From: Limnobaculum eriocheiris
Lineage (GTDB): Bacteria; Pseudomonadota; Gammaproteobacteria; Enterobacterales; Enterobacteriaceae
DNA: 64,000 bases
Direction: 5' to 3'
Assembly (NCBI RefSeq): GCF_021010575.1
Contig: NZ_JAJNAG010000016.1
Location: 1 to 64,000, forward strand
Under the pieces are notes generated by a model, which was not told where the DNA came from, did no database searches, and saw nothing but the letters and a program-made list of their open reading frames with translations. Each line of letters opens with the position of its first letter. The stretch's first letter is position 1. A program made the position numbers and the translations under genes. This document shows positions 47,571-58,419 of this stretch, piece after piece.

Positions 47571-49652
47571 TTACCCCTCTTCTCTCAATCTCCGCTTTAA
47601 CCACATCCCATGATGTGGTCGCTGTGGCCATGCCAGTGAAGAAATGGTGTGCATCGTCGTAAGATGCGCCATTATTCGCTCGATATGCTTTTCCATTGAG
47701 GTCTCTTCCCGCTCATCCTGATCTTCTGACTCCATAATGGGCAAAATGCCGGGATCGCCGCTGGGACCATCATATTCAAGACGTTGCTGGCAGGTTTGAA
47801 TCAAAATCTCACAGGCGTTTAAATATTCCTGCGCCAGTGCTGGCACCAGTACATACTGGTCCCGGGCGATGGTTGTCATTGCATTCAGGTGTTCAACTAA
47901 AAACTGACTATGGGTCACCCATAAACGCATATCGGCTAGATATCGCGTATTAAAACCCGGCTCCTGCATGGCCTGATTCAATGCGGTAAACAGCGTATTG
48001 TGTGCCTGATTAACCTCCATTCGGGTATAGGCAAGTTCAGCTACATCATTGGTCATATTAAATATTTGCCGCAGATGCTGTTGATAGGTTTCCAGTGCAT
48101 TGTGAGCATTCTTACGTAACAGTGCGCTTTGCCATTGAGGCCATAGCCACAGGCTACTGGCAAATGCCAGCATACAGCCAATAACCGTATCGATCAGGCG
48201 CGGCAGCAGGTAGTTCATACCGCTGTTGGCGATAATCTGTAAGGTATAGAGGGCGGTAATTGTGAACCCAATAACCGCGATACCGTAATTTTTACGCACG
48301 ATCAGATAGGAGCAAAACGTCAGTACCAACATCATCGTAAGCATCAGATTTTGAGAGTAATAGAGATGTAAGATTGCTGCTCCGGCGAGAATGCCAATCA
48401 TAGTCCCCAGCGAACGATGCTGGATCCGTATTCGGGTGGCATTATAGCCGTTCTGGCTGACCACCATGATGGTCATCAGTATCCAGTAAGGCTTAGGCAA
48501 ATTGAGCGTCAGACCAATTCCTGCGCCTGCGGCTAATGTGATACCAAGACGAGCCGCATTCCTGAATGCGGCGGACTTAAGTGAGCAATAATTTTTTATC
48601 GCCTGTAAAAAAGAAAGGTGGCTTTGTATCGGCATTAATGTGCGGTTATATAACGGCTTTTGGCGGCGAAGCAGGCGGGAAATACGACAAAAATGGTAAT
48701 AGCAAAAAGTGCCTACCGGATTATCAGGATGTTGCCGGGCGATTTTCTCCAGCGCTGACAGCTCATTATCCATATTAAAAGGCTGGGGGCGACGATGGTA
48801 GAGAATATCATCAGCCAGAACCTGTAAGCGGTGACTTATCATTTTTGCATTATGGCGAATAACAGCTTCAGCCTGGCTTTGCTCAACCAGCTTTTGTACC
48901 TCATCTGGCAGATGCAAGCTGACGGTAACATGCTCCTGTAAATCAAGGGCTACCTGAAACGCCTGAATAAATCGACGATGACGAGGGTGCTTCAGATTGG
49001 GAATCATATAGATTTGCTGATAGAGCTGAGTGATGATATCCATCACTTTTTGCTGGCGTAACAGCAGGGGGGGAAGCGCTTTCTCCGGGTCGGTATGTTG
49101 AGTGAGTAAACTGTACTTCTCGTCAAAATAATAGGCCAACTGCCGGTAAAGCAAACTAAGCGATTCCCGCATAGGTTGTTCTTGCCAAAGCCGAAACCAC
49201 AGGTGGATAAACAAACCATACCAGACCGTGCCAATGACAAATAGCATGGCTACGCGCCAAACGGGTAAATTGCCCGCCATGCTGAGTGTAAAAATGGCGG
49301 TGACTAATGCGGCAGGCATTAACCGACCATAAAGCGGACTGATTTCTGCCGTTACTCCAAATAGCAACGTCAGAATCAGCATGCAGAGCGGCAGCGGGAC
49401 AGACCACAACAGAAGAAATTGCAACAGCACGCTACTGGTAACAAACAGTGCGCCACCGATAGCCAGTCGTTTGAAAAAGTGCTTATGGGGTGTGTCCAGA
49501 CCACCAATGCTGCAGCAGGCAGGAACAAGAGAAAGTAAAAAACCGGTTGGTAAATCCCCTAGTAGCCAGAACAGAAATACCGGCAAACAAAGAACCAGAG
49601 TTTGCCGAAGAGCATAATTGACTTCCGGATGATAAACGACTCGCCGCCACAT
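47571..49652 (-). CDS. yhfK: FUSC-family inner-membrane protein YhfK
   Basis: 693 residues (E. coli YhfK 696). Two clusters of hydrophobic segments (about 15-155 and 380-515) each followed by a soluble helical part, the FUSC/YccS plan. RHRSLGTMIGILAG and NGYNATRIRIQ are typical family blocks. The family includes AaeB-like aromatic acid exporters, but YhfK itself has no established substrate. It sits directly downstream of crp on the same strand, as in E. coli. Confidence 0.9.
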   Translation of the reverse strand: MWRRVVYHPEVNYALRQTLVLCLPVFLFWLLGDLPTGFLLSLVPACCSIGGLDTPHKHFFKRLAIGGALFVTSSVLLQFLLLWSVPLPLCMLILTLLFGVTAEISPLYGRLMPAALVTAIFTLSMAGNLPVWRVAMLFVIGTVWYGLFIHLWFRLWQEQPMRESLSLLYRQLAYYFDEKYSLLTQHTDPEKALPPLLLRQQKVMDIITQLYQQIYMIPNLKHPRHRRFIQAFQVALDLQEHVTVSLHLPDEVQKLVEQSQAEAVIRHNAKMISHRLQVLADDILYHRRPQPFNMDNELSALEKIARQHPDNPVGTFCYYHFCRISRLLRRQKPLYNRTLMPIQSHLSFLQAIKNYCSLKSAAFRNAARLGITLAAGAGIGLTLNLPKPYWILMTIMVVSQNGYNATRIRIQHRSLGTMIGILAGAAILHLYYSQNLMLTMMLVLTFCSYLIVRKNYGIAVIGFTITALYTLQIIANSGMNYLLPRLIDTVIGCMLAFASSLWLWPQWQSALLRKNAHNALETYQQHLRQIFNMTNDVAELAYTRMEVNQAHNTLFTALNQAMQEPGFNTRYLADMRLWVTHSQFLVEHLNAMTTIARDQYVLVPALAQEYLNACEILIQTCQQRLEYDGPSGDPGILPIMESEDQDEREETSMEKHIERIMAHLTTMHTISSLAWPQRPHHGMWLKRRLREEG

Positions 49653-49722
49653 AGGCCTCCCAGGGAAAGGGAAACGGACATGGCATCAGGAGGCCGTAAA
49701 CATGTCCGTTTCACTTTGTTAT

Positions 49723-50355
49723 TTAACGAGTCCCGTAGACAACGATAGTCTTTCCATGAGCGGAGATCAGGTTTTGATCTTCCAGCATTTTTAAAATACG
49801 CCCTACCGTTTCACGGGAACATCCAACAATTTGACCAATTTCCTGACGGGTGATCTTGATTTGCATACCGTCCGGATGGGTCATTGCATCCGGCTGTTTA
49901 GCCAGATTGAGTAATGTCTGTGCGATACGGCCCGTAACATCAAGGAAGGCAAGGCTTCCTACTTTCTCAGAGGTAACCTGTAAGCGACTGGCCATCTGAG
50001 CGGATAAACGCATTAAAATATCCGGGTTAACCTGGATAAGCTGGCGAAATTTTTTATACGAAATTTCAGCAACTTCACATGCGGTTTTTGCCCTGACCCA
50101 GGCACTGCGTTCCTGACCTTCTTCAAACAGGCCAAGTTCTCCGATGAAATCCCCCTGATTGAGATAGGAGAGAATCATCTCTTTACCTTCTTCATCCTTA
50201 ATCAGAACGGCTACGGCACCCTTTACAATATAGTAAAGAGTTTCTGCTTTTTCACCTTGGTGAATAAGTGTGCTCTTGGATGGATATTTATGAATATGAC
50301 AATGAGATAAAAACCATTCGAGAGTAGGGTCTGTCTGCGGTTTGCCGAGAACCAT
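49723..50355 (-). CDS. crp: cAMP receptor protein CRP
   Basis: 210 residues, the same length as E. coli CRP and nearly identical. The cyclic-nucleotide domain shows [23 protein letters not shown] with the cAMP-binding Glu, Arg and Ser; the dimer helix carries the Thr127/Ser128-type contacts; the helix-turn-helix is [19 protein letters not shown]. It governs catabolite-sensitive genes, including the site before rspA. The 296 bases upstream hold no gene: the usual divergent yhfA is missing. I see no clear CRP site for autoregulation. Confidence 0.99.
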   Translation of the reverse strand: MVLGKPQTDPTLEWFLSHCHIHKYPSKSTLIHQGEKAETLYYIVKGAVAVLIKDEEGKEMILSYLNQGDFIGELGLFEEGQERSAWVRAKTACEVAEISYKKFRQLIQVNPDILMRLSAQMASRLQVTSEKVGSLAFLDVTGRIAQTLLNLAKQPDAMTHPDGMQIKITRQEIGQIVGCSRETVGRILKMLEDQNLISAHGKTIVVYGTR

Positions 50356-50651
50356 TTGTTGTTATCCTCTTTGTAGTCACTGCCTAACACAGCAAAGCGA
50401 GAAGCTTGCCGAAAATCTTACCCGCCCCGAAGCATATAACTTGCCAGGTGAGCGCTATTATAGCTGATGTAAAAAAGAATATAGAGGTGTTTGTGGGCTG
50501 GTGTTGCATCAGCCTGAGCGAACTCTAATTTATCTATTATACCCACACTATGGTTTTAACACAGGTTGAGCCAAGAGTCTCGTGTTGTCTTACTAAATTG
50601 AGGGTTAAGCCGCGTTGGGTCGGGTTATTCGCCTGTTTTACCCTCACTTTG

Positions 50652-51521
50652 CTATTCTAATATTCTGCCTTCTAATAATTGTTGTATTAATGGTGTGATA
50701 ATCAACTCCATTGCCAGCCCCAGTTTGCCTCCCGGAATGACTAAGGTGTTTGTTTGGGAGATAAACGAACCCTGTAACATGACCAGTAAATAGGGAAAAT
50801 CGATGCCTGTCAGCCCCCTGAAGTGAATAACCACCAGACTTTCGTCCATCGTTGGAATACTCTTCGCAGAAAATGGGTCAGAGGTATCAACGGTGGGTAC
50901 CCGTTGAAAGTTGATATGGGTTCGGGAGAACTGTGGCGTGATGTAATTGATATAGTCATCCATGGAGCGAACAACGGAATCCAGCACGGCTTCCCGGGAG
51001 TGTTCGCGTTCCACCGTATCGCGGATTAGCTTTTGTATCCACTCCAGGTTAACGATAGGAACAACGCCAACCAGCAGGTCGACATGTTGGGCAACATTGT
51101 GTTTAGCGGTGACGATGCCACCGTGTAGCCCTTCATAAAACAGCAGGTCTGTTGTCTCAGGCAACGGTTGCCAGGGGGTAAAAGTACCGGGTGTTTGGTT
51201 ATAAGGAACGGCTTCATCATAAGTATGCAAGTACTTACGTGTACGTCCGTTGCCGGTTTTACCATATTCAATAAAGCTGTTTTCCAGCAGTGCAAAGTCG
51301 TTAGCTTCGGGGCCAAAGTAACTAATATGACGTCCCTGTTCTCTGGCTTTACGGATTTCTGCATCCATTTCCGGGCGGGTATAACGATGGTAAGCATCTC
51401 CATCAATGCGAGCGGCGCTTAAATTCAACTGCTGAAAGATTTTCCTGAAGGCCAGACTGGTTGTGGTGGTACCGGCGCCACTGGAACCGGTCACTGCAAT
51501 GATGGGATGTTTTGCTGACAT
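50652..51521 (-). CDS. prkB: Phosphoribulokinase-like protein PrkB
   Basis: 289 residues, the same length as E. coli PrkB. The P-loop is GSSGAGTTTTSLAF at 12-25, and the family blocks RIDGDAYHRY, ISYFGPEANDF and FYEGLHGGIV are present. It belongs to the phosphoribulokinase/uridine-kinase fold, but no RubisCO or Calvin-cycle genes lie nearby and its physiological substrate in enterobacteria is not clear. It keeps its usual place next to yheU-yheT. Confidence 0.9.
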   Translation of the reverse strand: MSAKHPIIAVTGSSGAGTTTTSLAFRKIFQQLNLSAARIDGDAYHRYTRPEMDAEIRKAREQGRHISYFGPEANDFALLENSFIEYGKTGNGRTRKYLHTYDEAVPYNQTPGTFTPWQPLPETTDLLFYEGLHGGIVTAKHNVAQHVDLLVGVVPIVNLEWIQKLIRDTVEREHSREAVLDSVVRSMDDYINYITPQFSRTHINFQRVPTVDTSDPFSAKSIPTMDESLVVIHFRGLTGIDFPYLLVMLQGSFISQTNTLVIPGGKLGLAMELIITPLIQQLLEGRILE

Positions 51522-51605
51522 TAACCTGATTCCTTAGTTTTCGTTGTTATTACCAGAGCATAGTCGGATTGGTGCAGGGCTGTCACAAAATTTTATTCAG
51601 GTGAA

Positions 51606-51854
51606 TTAATACTCAGGATAAGGCTGCTCTTCCATATCATCACTGAATTTGTCTTTGGGCATAATATTGATGGTCTCATGTAGCTCTGACCATACCAATA
51701 TAACCTGACCGCTTTTTAGCTGACGTTTAACGTCGTCTACCTTCTGCTGCAATGATTTCTCATGCTCTCCATAGTCGGTACCTTCACGCAGAACAAAGGA
51801 TTCGATAATACTGTCCAATGTCTCGGAGGCGACTTGCTGCCACGGGATCATCAT
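51606..51854 (-). CDS. yheU: YheU family protein of unknown function
   Basis: 82 residues (E. coli YheU 72), matching closely through [27 protein letters not shown] and [16 protein letters not shown] mostly helical small soluble protein whose function I do not know. Start at 51854 (MMIPWQ) aligned with the E. coli N-terminus; it overlaps the yheT stop (ATGATGA), so the two are co-translated. The acidic tail ([11 protein letters not shown]) is extra. Confidence 0.9.
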   Translation of the reverse strand: MMIPWQQVASETLDSIIESFVLREGTDYGEHEKSLQQKVDDVKRQLKSGQVILVWSELHETINIMPKDKFSDDMEEQPYPEY

Positions 51855-52906
51855 TTGTTTTTCTCCAGATAGCGGGTTAACCATTCAGGGATACGATGTT
51901 CCAGCCACATCTGCGGTTTTTTCCATGTGCCACTGACAAAACCAACATGACCACCATGTTCCGTTAACTGATATTCAATATTCTCCGGCAGGCTGTTTTG
52001 CTTTGGTATCACATCCGGCGACATAAAGGGATCGTCTTTGGCGTGAATAATCAGCAAAGGAATTTGTACCTGATGCAATACCGGTAGAGCGCTGCACTTT
52101 TGATAATAATCGGTGGAATCTTTAAATCCATGCAGTGGAGCCGTAAGGGCATCGTCAAACTCACGGATAGAACGAATGTTTTTCAGCGATAAACCGGGCA
52201 GCGGCATAATGCCGGGGTAGCGGATAAGTTTACGTTTGGTACTCTGCTTCAGCAAGCTAAGCAGATAGCGGTGATAAACTCTCGACAGGCCTTGTTCCAG
52301 ACGACGAGAACAGGGATCGAGCATCAGCGGAGCGGAGACAATGACTGCTGCTTTAAGAGGGACTTTGTCACCTTCTTCGGCCAGATAGCAACCTAGCATA
52401 TTGCCACCCAGCGAGTAACCTACTGCCGCGGTGGGGGCTTCTCCCTGCGTATCCTGCAACCAGTTCAGAAAAAAGCGCGTATCGCTGGTTTCGCCAGAAT
52501 GATAAGCGCGAGGGCTGCGGTTAGGTTCACCGCTACAGCCGCGAAAATGCATAACAACACCCAGCCAGCCGTTTTGACGGCAAACCGCCAGTAAACCATG
52601 GGCATAAGGGCTGTAAAAATTGCCTTCTAAACCGTGAAATAACACCAAACGAGGCTTATGTTTGGCCTGATGAGGATCTTCGCTCCAGGCCACATCAATA
52701 AAATCACCGTCCGGAAGCTCCAGACGCTGCCACACCGGCTTCAGGCTAATCTTTCTGCGGACAATCCTGGGTAGCAGTGTTTGTATATGCGGGTTCGCAG
52801 TGCCCGGAATGGGGCGAAATTGTGCATCCATAACAAAATTAAATTCACTCTTGGGGACTTGTGCGATCAATATCACACTGCTAGCTTGAATGGAATGATT
52901 AAACAT
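51851..52906 (-). CDS. yheT: YheT alpha/beta hydrolase (AB-hydrolase 4 family)
   Basis: 351 residues (E. coli 340). The oxyanion region is [15 protein letters not shown], the nucleophile elbow GYSLGGNM, the acid Asp in HAKDDPFM, and the His in [11 protein letters not shown]-type N-terminal block ([18 protein letters not shown]) is conserved. A cytoplasmic esterase-like enzyme whose true substrate is unknown to me. The start is uncertain: ATG 52906 adds about ten residues relative to E. coli; ATG 52831 is the alternative. Operon with yheU; divergent from the exporter gene, 26 bases apart. Confidence 0.9.
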   Translation of the reverse strand: MFNHSIQASSVILIAQVPKSEFNFVMDAQFRPIPGTANPHIQTLLPRIVRRKISLKPVWQRLELPDGDFIDVAWSEDPHQAKHKPRLVLFHGLEGNFYSPYAHGLLAVCRQNGWLGVVMHFRGCSGEPNRSPRAYHSGETSDTRFFLNWLQDTQGEAPTAAVGYSLGGNMLGCYLAEEGDKVPLKAAVIVSAPLMLDPCSRRLEQGLSRVYHRYLLSLLKQSTKRKLIRYPGIMPLPGLSLKNIRSIREFDDALTAPLHGFKDSTDYYQKCSALPVLHQVQIPLLIIHAKDDPFMSPDVIPKQNSLPENIEYQLTEHGGHVGFVSGTWKKPQMWLEHRIPEWLTRYLEKNK

Positions 52907-52932
52907 ATCTCACTGGTAAAGGGTTATACAGA

Positions 52933-53535
52933 ATGGAGTTAGGTTGGTTTCTTTCTATGTCGATGTTTTTATGGATAGCGGCCGTTACACCGGGTCCGAA
53001 TAATATGTTGCTTACCTCTTCAACGGCCAATTTTGGTTTTACCCGCTCTTTACCATTGATGTTTGGCATTATGATTGGCATGCAGTTACTACTGCTGTTA
53101 GTGGCTATGGGTGTTGGTACACTGGTAACCGCCTATCCTTCGTTGCACCTGGCGCTGAAAATTGCGGGTAGTCTCTATTTGATTTGGCTGGCGTGGAAAA
53201 TTGCCACTTCCCGCTATGAAAAGTTGGAGACCGAAAAAGGAACGGCGCAGCCGGTGCGGTTATATCAGGGATTACTGTTACAGGCTTTGAATCCTAAAGC
53301 CTGGCTGATGGGGATTGGTTCTATAGCCAGTTACAGTCTGGCAGGGGATATGTACAGCGCATCGGTAATCGCCATTAGTATTGCTATGTTTATGGTCAAT
53401 CTGGTAGCTGGATTTATCTGGATGGGCTTCGGTTCTGCCATTGGTCGTTTGCTGCAAAGCCGCAAATCCTGGGCAATTTTTAATATCACCATGGGTATTC
53501 TGACGGCGGGCTGTGTGGTGCTTATCTGGTTGTAG
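52933..53535 (+). CDS. LysE/RhtB-family exporter
   Basis: 200 residues with about six membrane helices. The family signature TPGPNNMLLTSSTANFGF follows the first helix, and GLLLQALNPKAWLM lies mid-protein. This family exports amino acids and related metabolites (Lys, Thr, homoserine lactone, cysteine); the substrate is not evident. The start at 52933 is only 26 bases from the yheT start, so the divergent promoters overlap. E. coli lacks a gene here between yheT and yheS, so it is a local insertion. A terminator follows. Confidence 0.85.
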   Translation: MELGWFLSMSMFLWIAAVTPGPNNMLLTSSTANFGFTRSLPLMFGIMIGMQLLLLLVAMGVGTLVTAYPSLHLALKIAGSLYLIWLAWKIATSRYEKLETEKGTAQPVRLYQGLLLQALNPKAWLMGIGSIASYSLAGDMYSASVIAISIAMFMVNLVAGFIWMGFGSAIGRLLQSRKSWAIFNITMGILTAGCVVLIWL

Positions 53536-53556
53536 TGAAACCAGAACATTAGCAGT

Positions 53557-53586
53557 AGAGGCGGCGATAAACACCGCCTCTGTTAT
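53557..53586. terminator. Terminator between the exporter and yheS
   Basis: AGAGGCGG (53557-53564) pairs with CCGCCTCT (53574-53581) around a nine-base loop, followed by GTTATTA. The T run is modest. The two flanking genes are convergent. Confidence 0.65.
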
Positions 53587-53592
53587 TATGTA

Positions 53593-55515
53593 TCAATCAT
53601 TCCCCTGATTAAAACTGGCGGTCATCTCTTCTAACTGCTCCTGTAATTCCAGCCAGTTCATCTCTGTCTCTTCCTGAAGTGATTTTACGCTAACCTGTTG
53701 TTGCAGCAGTTTAGTGAGTTCGGCCTTCTTCTCTGCCTCATAAATAGCGGTATCCGACAGGGCTAGTTCAATATCACTCAGTTGTTTTGCCAGTTTATTG
53801 AGCTCAATATCCAGCTTATCGAGCTTTTTACGAATTGGCTGAGTTTGGGTGCGAAAATCAGCTTCCCGGCGTTTTTGATCTTTACGTGCCTGAGCGCTGT
53901 TGGCGGTTGGTTCTTTATCATTCGCTTCCGGCTGCATCTCTTGCTTTTGCAACTCGGCTAACCACTGTTGGTAATCTTCTAAATCACCGTCGAACGGCTC
54001 TACTTTTTTATCATGAACTAAATAGAGTTCATCAGTAGTGGAACGCAGTAAATGGCGATCGTGGGAAACGACAACCAGTGCACCGTCAAAATCGATGAGT
54101 GCTTCGGTTAGCGCCTGACGCATATCGAGATCGAGGTGGTTAGTTGGTTCATCAAGCAGTAACAGATTCGGGCGTAGCCAGACAATTAATGCCAGTACCA
54201 GACGAGCTTTTTCTCCGCCGGAGAAGCGTTCGGTATTTTCGCTGACCTTATCACCGCGAAAGCCAAAGCCTCCCAGATAGTCCCGTAACGGCTGCTCATA
54301 TTCCTGCGGTGCCAGACGACTGAGGTGCTGTAATGGCGATTCGTCCGGGCGAAGGGTTTCCAATTGATGTTGGGCAAAGTAACCCAGTTTAATCCCTTTA
54401 GCTAAACCAATCTCTCCCTGTTGAGGTGCCAGTTCCCCGGCTAACAGTTTGATTAGTGTCGATTTACCCGCGCCGTTACGCCCAAGCAAACCGATTCGGG
54501 AACCGGGTACCAGATTTAGCTTAATGGATTGCAAAATGGTCTTATCGCCATAGCCTGCGCTGACTTTTTCCATTCTCAGCAGAGGATTAGGCAGGCTTTC
54601 CGGCTGGCGGAAACTAAAGCTGAAAGGATTATCAACGTGAGCCGGGGCAATCAGCTCCATGCGTTCTAACATTTTAATTCGGCTTTGTGCCTGTTTGGCT
54701 TTGGTTGCCTGAGCTTTAAATCGGTCGATATAGCTTTGTAGGTGGGCAACTTTCTCCTGTTGGCTTTGATACAGCGCCTGTTGCTGTGACAGCTTAGTGG
54801 CACGCTGGCGTTCAAAGGATGAGTAGTTACCGGTATATTCAAACAGCTGTTGCTGCTCGATATGCAAAATTTTATCCACAATAGGATCAAGAAAGTCCCG
54901 GTCATGGGAAATCAGGATCAGCGTACCTTCGTAGCTTTTCAGCCATTTTTCCAGCCAGATTACCGCATCTAAATCGAGGTGGTTGGTTGGTTCATCAAGC
55001 AGCAATAAATCCGAACGACAAAGCAGAGCCTGGGCCAGATTCAGCCGCATACGCCAGCCGCCGGAAAACGCGCTGACCGGCTGTTGTAGCTGCTCCTGAG
55101 AAAAGCCTAAACCGTGCAGCAGGCTTGAGGCGCGGGGATAGATGGTCCATGCCTGTATGGCATCCAACTGCCCGTGCAGTGAAGCAATTTCGTTACCATC
55201 ATTTTTCTCATTGGCTTCAGCTAAAGCACGTTCAAGCCGACGGTACTCCCGGTCGCCATCAATAACATATTCAACGGCGGGAATATCTAATGCCGGTGTT
55301 TCCTGATTGACCCATGATAAAGCCCAACTGGCAGGGAAAGTGGCATTACCGCCGTCTGCCGATAGCTCACCTTTTAATAGCGATAGCAGCGTCGATTTTC
55401 CACAGCCGTTTTTACCTACCAGCCCCACTTTTTGTCCGGGGTTGATGGTTGCTGTTGCGTTATCAAGCAAAACGTTAACGCCACGTCGAATCTGTAATGA
55501 AGAAAAAACAATCAT
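53593..55515 (-). CDS. yheS: ABC-F ATPase YheS
   Basis: 640 residues (E. coli YheS 637). Two ATP-binding cassettes without membrane parts: Walker A GKNGCGKST and GRNGAGKST, signatures FSGGWRMR and FSGGEKARL, and Walker B LLLLDEPTNHLD in both halves. The P-site-tRNA interaction linker is between them, and a coiled-coil C-terminal tail ends the protein. ABC-F proteins act on the ribosome and rescue stalled translation. I chose the ATG at 55515, which begins MIVFSSLQIRRG as in the family; a frame from 55638 adds 41 unsupported residues. Confidence 0.95.
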   Translation of the reverse strand: MIVFSSLQIRRGVNVLLDNATATINPGQKVGLVGKNGCGKSTLLSLLKGELSADGGNATFPASWALSWVNQETPALDIPAVEYVIDGDREYRRLERALAEANEKNDGNEIASLHGQLDAIQAWTIYPRASSLLHGLGFSQEQLQQPVSAFSGGWRMRLNLAQALLCRSDLLLLDEPTNHLDLDAVIWLEKWLKSYEGTLILISHDRDFLDPIVDKILHIEQQQLFEYTGNYSSFERQRATKLSQQQALYQSQQEKVAHLQSYIDRFKAQATKAKQAQSRIKMLERMELIAPAHVDNPFSFSFRQPESLPNPLLRMEKVSAGYGDKTILQSIKLNLVPGSRIGLLGRNGAGKSTLIKLLAGELAPQQGEIGLAKGIKLGYFAQHQLETLRPDESPLQHLSRLAPQEYEQPLRDYLGGFGFRGDKVSENTERFSGGEKARLVLALIVWLRPNLLLLDEPTNHLDLDMRQALTEALIDFDGALVVVSHDRHLLRSTTDELYLVHDKKVEPFDGDLEDYQQWLAELQKQEMQPEANDKEPTANSAQARKDQKRREADFRTQTQPIRKKLDKLDIELNKLAKQLSDIELALSDTAIYEAEKKAELTKLLQQQVSVKSLQEETEMNWLELQEQLEEMTASFNQGND

Positions 55516-55872
55516 AGGGTCACATATCAAGTTATTAGTCGCTGGGGCATCAACAGTGAATGGCTGACTTTGAAAATAAGTACGGCATGAAACTATTGAT
55601 AGAAAACAGTGAGAGGAGTACAACAGCAGCCGCCACACTATTTTTAATATTATTATTTAAAAGTAAAGCACTTAGCCATATTGACAAGCGAGAGTCGGGT
55701 TATTCGTAACCGCCTCTTTATTAATATTATTATTGTTCAATATTTCAATTTACTGGCTAAACTTACAGAGTGCGACGGTTGTATAAAACCACCATTGATT
55801 CACACCAGTAATTTATAAGCCATGCATGGTAGCGGAAAATGTCATTGATGACGATGTTTAGGGGAAGCGAAA
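55516..55872. other. yheS-kefG divergent intergenic region (357 bases)
   Basis: AT-rich, no gene. It contains TTGACA at 55681 without a good -10, and a small hairpin GGTTA-TTCG-TAACC at 55698-55711. It must hold the promoters of yheS and of kefG-kefB; I cannot place them with confidence. Confidence 0.5.
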
Positions 55873-56424
55873 ATGTCGCACTTGCCAAAAGCCCTTGTCT
55901 TGTTTGCTCATCCGGAGCCCAAGCGCTCGGTTGCCAATAAGGCGTTATTAAAGGTTATCCGCAATTTGGATAACGTCACAGTCCGTGATTTGTATGCTTA
56001 CTATCCCGATTTTTTTATTAATGCCCATCGTGAACATCAACTATTAAGAGATCACGACGTTATAGTTTTTCAGTTTCCCATCCATACCTATAGCTGCCCT
56101 GCGCTGATGAAAGAGTGGATTGACCGGGTATTAAACCTGCAATTCGCGGGCAGTATTGGCGCCAATGAGCTTTCTGGTAAGCGTTTTCGGCTGGTGGTTA
56201 CTGCGGGAGCGACCGAGAGCAACTATCAGCCCGGCGGATCCGTGGGTTATACCTTTGACGATATTCTGTTGCCGTTCCGGATAATGGCTAAGGCTTGTGG
56301 TATGCAGTGGGTTGATCCCATGATTATTTATCGTGCTCGCCGTCTGGAGGATGATGAATTACAGCAACATGCGCTGAAATATGCTGAATGGCTTAGTGTG
56401 TCCGCAGAAGAGGATAGCGAATAA
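55873..56424 (+). CDS. kefG: KefB ancillary quinone oxidoreductase KefG
   Basis: 183 residues (E. coli 184), flavodoxin-like NAD(P)H:quinone-reductase fold. Family blocks are [38 protein letters not shown] and [19 protein letters not shown]. It binds the cytoplasmic face of KefB and is needed for full activity of this glutathione-gated K+ efflux system. It shares one base with the kefB start (TAATG). Confidence 0.95.
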   Translation: MSHLPKALVLFAHPEPKRSVANKALLKVIRNLDNVTVRDLYAYYPDFFINAHREHQLLRDHDVIVFQFPIHTYSCPALMKEWIDRVLNLQFAGSIGANELSGKRFRLVVTAGATESNYQPGGSVGYTFDDILLPFRIMAKACGMQWVDPMIIYRARRLEDDELQQHALKYAEWLSVSAEEDSE

Positions 56425-58256
56425 TGGATACTTCACCCCAACTTATCGCTGTTTTAGTTTTTCTTTCTGTAGCCGTCCTGGCTGTGCCTCTGGCAAAGCG
56501 TATTGGTGCCGTTCTGGGGTATCTGGTGGCGGGTATTGCTATCGGCCCCTGGGGGTTTCGGTTGATTAATGACGTTGATGAGATTCTCCATTTTTCTGAA
56601 ATGGGCGTCGTTTTGCTGCTGTTTGTGATTGGTCTGGAATTGAATCCGGCCAAACTGTGGAAAATGAGAAAGCCCATTTTTGGGCTGGGTACCGCTCAGG
56701 TACTGATTACCAGCGCCGTTCTTTGCGGGCTGCTGTATTGGGCCGGTTTTGGCTTGTCAGCGGCAATTATTGGTGCTATTGGATTATCCATGTCATCCAC
56801 CGCGATGGCATTGCAGTTAATGAAAGAGAAGGGAATGCGCGGCGATGGCGGTCAGTCTGGCTTTGCGGTGCTGCTATTCCAGGATATGGCGGTTGTTCCC
56901 GCGCTGGCGCTGGTGCCGATTTTAGCGGGAACCGGTGGAAGTGGTGCAGACTGGTTTACCGTTCTCAGTAAAGTGGTTGGATTGGCGATCCTGGTGTTAG
57001 GTTGTCGTTATCTGTTGCGCCCCATTTTTCGCTATGTTGCTGCTTCCGGCGTTCGGGAGGTATTCACGGCGACAGCGCTGCTGGTGGTATTAGGCGCGGC
57101 GGTACTTATGCAGCAAATTGGTTTTTCCATGGCGTTAGGCACTTTTCTGGCTGGCGTACTACTGGCAGAAAGTGAGTATCAGCATGAACTTGAAGTCGCC
57201 ATTGAACCGTTTAAGGGCTTATTGCTGGGGCTGTTTTTCATTTCAGTCGGTATGGTGCTTAATTTAGGGGTTTTCTACTCTCATATTTTGCAAGTATTAG
57301 TTGGCGTATGCGTTCTGTTGCTGGTTAAGAGTGTGCTGTTATACGGGTTAGCTCGCTTTTTCCGAATTAACCGTTCAGAGCGATTACAGTTTTCTGCGGT
57401 GCTCAGTCAGGGGGGCGAATTTGCCTTTGTGCTGTTTGCTGCGGCAAAATCTCAGAATATTTTTGATTCAGAACAGATAGCTATGCTATTGGTAGTTGTG
57501 ACTATTTCTATGATGACCACGCCGATATTAATGCAGTTGGTTGATAAGATATTAGCTCGCCGCTATAACCCCGCAGATGAACCCACGCAGGCATCTGATG
57601 TCGAAGATGATGAGCCTCAGGTGATAGTGGTTGGGTTTGGCCGTTTTGGGCAAGTGGTTGGTCGTTTACTGATGGCAAATGAAATCCGCCTGACGGTGCT
57701 GGAACGGGATGTCAGTCAGGTGAGTATCTTACGTAGCTATGGTTATAAAGTTTATTACGGTGATGCGACTGAACTTGAATTGCTACGTGCCGCCGGTGCT
57801 GAAAAAGCTAAAGCCATTATTATTGCCAGCGATTTGCCGGAAGAGACCATGACGGTAGTCCGTTTGTGTCAACAATACTTCCCTAATTTGTCGATTCTGG
57901 CCCGTGCCAGAGGGCGGGTTGAGGCTCATGAATTGCTGAGTGCGGGTGTTGAGTTATTCTCCCGGGAGACATTCTCCAGCGCCCTTGATTTGGGGCGTAA
58001 GGCGCTGATTGATTTGGGTATGCACCCTCATCAGGCCTATCGTGCCCAGCAGTATTTTAAACGTCTGGATGAGAACATGCTGCGTGAGCTGGTGCCAGGT
58101 CGACAGGGTGAAGTTCAACAGGTATCCCGGGTCGCTGAAGCGCGGCGCGAACTGGAGAATTTGTTCCAGCGAGAAATTCAGCATGACAGTAAATTGTCTG
58201 ATGCCTGGGATCTGGATGATGAAGTACAGGAAGCCCGGCATGAAGAGCGGGATTAG
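56424..58256 (+). CDS. kefB: Glutathione-regulated K+/H+ antiporter KefB
   Basis: 610 residues (E. coli 601). Twelve to thirteen membrane helices of the CPA2 family to about residue 380, including the glutamate-rich [18 protein letters not shown] and the gating loop [17 protein letters not shown]. The cytoplasmic KTN/RCK domain begins [17 protein letters not shown] (NAD-type glycines), with the glutathione-binding part after it. Opens with glutathione adducts to acidify the cell and protect against electrophiles. In E. coli yheV follows; it is absent here. Confidence 0.96.
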   Translation: MDTSPQLIAVLVFLSVAVLAVPLAKRIGAVLGYLVAGIAIGPWGFRLINDVDEILHFSEMGVVLLLFVIGLELNPAKLWKMRKPIFGLGTAQVLITSAVLCGLLYWAGFGLSAAIIGAIGLSMSSTAMALQLMKEKGMRGDGGQSGFAVLLFQDMAVVPALALVPILAGTGGSGADWFTVLSKVVGLAILVLGCRYLLRPIFRYVAASGVREVFTATALLVVLGAAVLMQQIGFSMALGTFLAGVLLAESEYQHELEVAIEPFKGLLLGLFFISVGMVLNLGVFYSHILQVLVGVCVLLLVKSVLLYGLARFFRINRSERLQFSAVLSQGGEFAFVLFAAAKSQNIFDSEQIAMLLVVVTISMMTTPILMQLVDKILARRYNPADEPTQASDVEDDEPQVIVVGFGRFGQVVGRLLMANEIRLTVLERDVSQVSILRSYGYKVYYGDATELELLRAAGAEKAKAIIIASDLPEETMTVVRLCQQYFPNLSILARARGRVEAHELLSAGVELFSRETFSSALDLGRKALIDLGMHPHQAYRAQQYFKRLDENMLRELVPGRQGEVQQVSRVAEARRELENLFQREIQHDSKLSDAWDLDDEVQEARHEERD

Positions 58257-58419
58257 CCCGCGAAAGGTTATAGCAAAGAAGCCTTGAGGTATTAATCAAA
58301 TAGTCGACTTTCATCATACTTAGTAATATAAAGTTGCCTAAATTTTTATCTCAGTGAGTACAGCGCCGTTGATTTCAGCTACAATCAGCGGAAATTAAGT
58401 ATCAACGGTAGGAGAAATC

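Noticed and set aside
50619-55706. 13-base word GTCGGGTTATTCG shared by the crp and kefG upstream regions
   Set aside because: Flanks do not align, and shared words of this length are expected by chance in a window of this size.
55681-55712. TTGACA as a kefG promoter and TTCG hairpin as a terminator
   Set aside because: No -10 at proper spacing and no T run after the hairpin.
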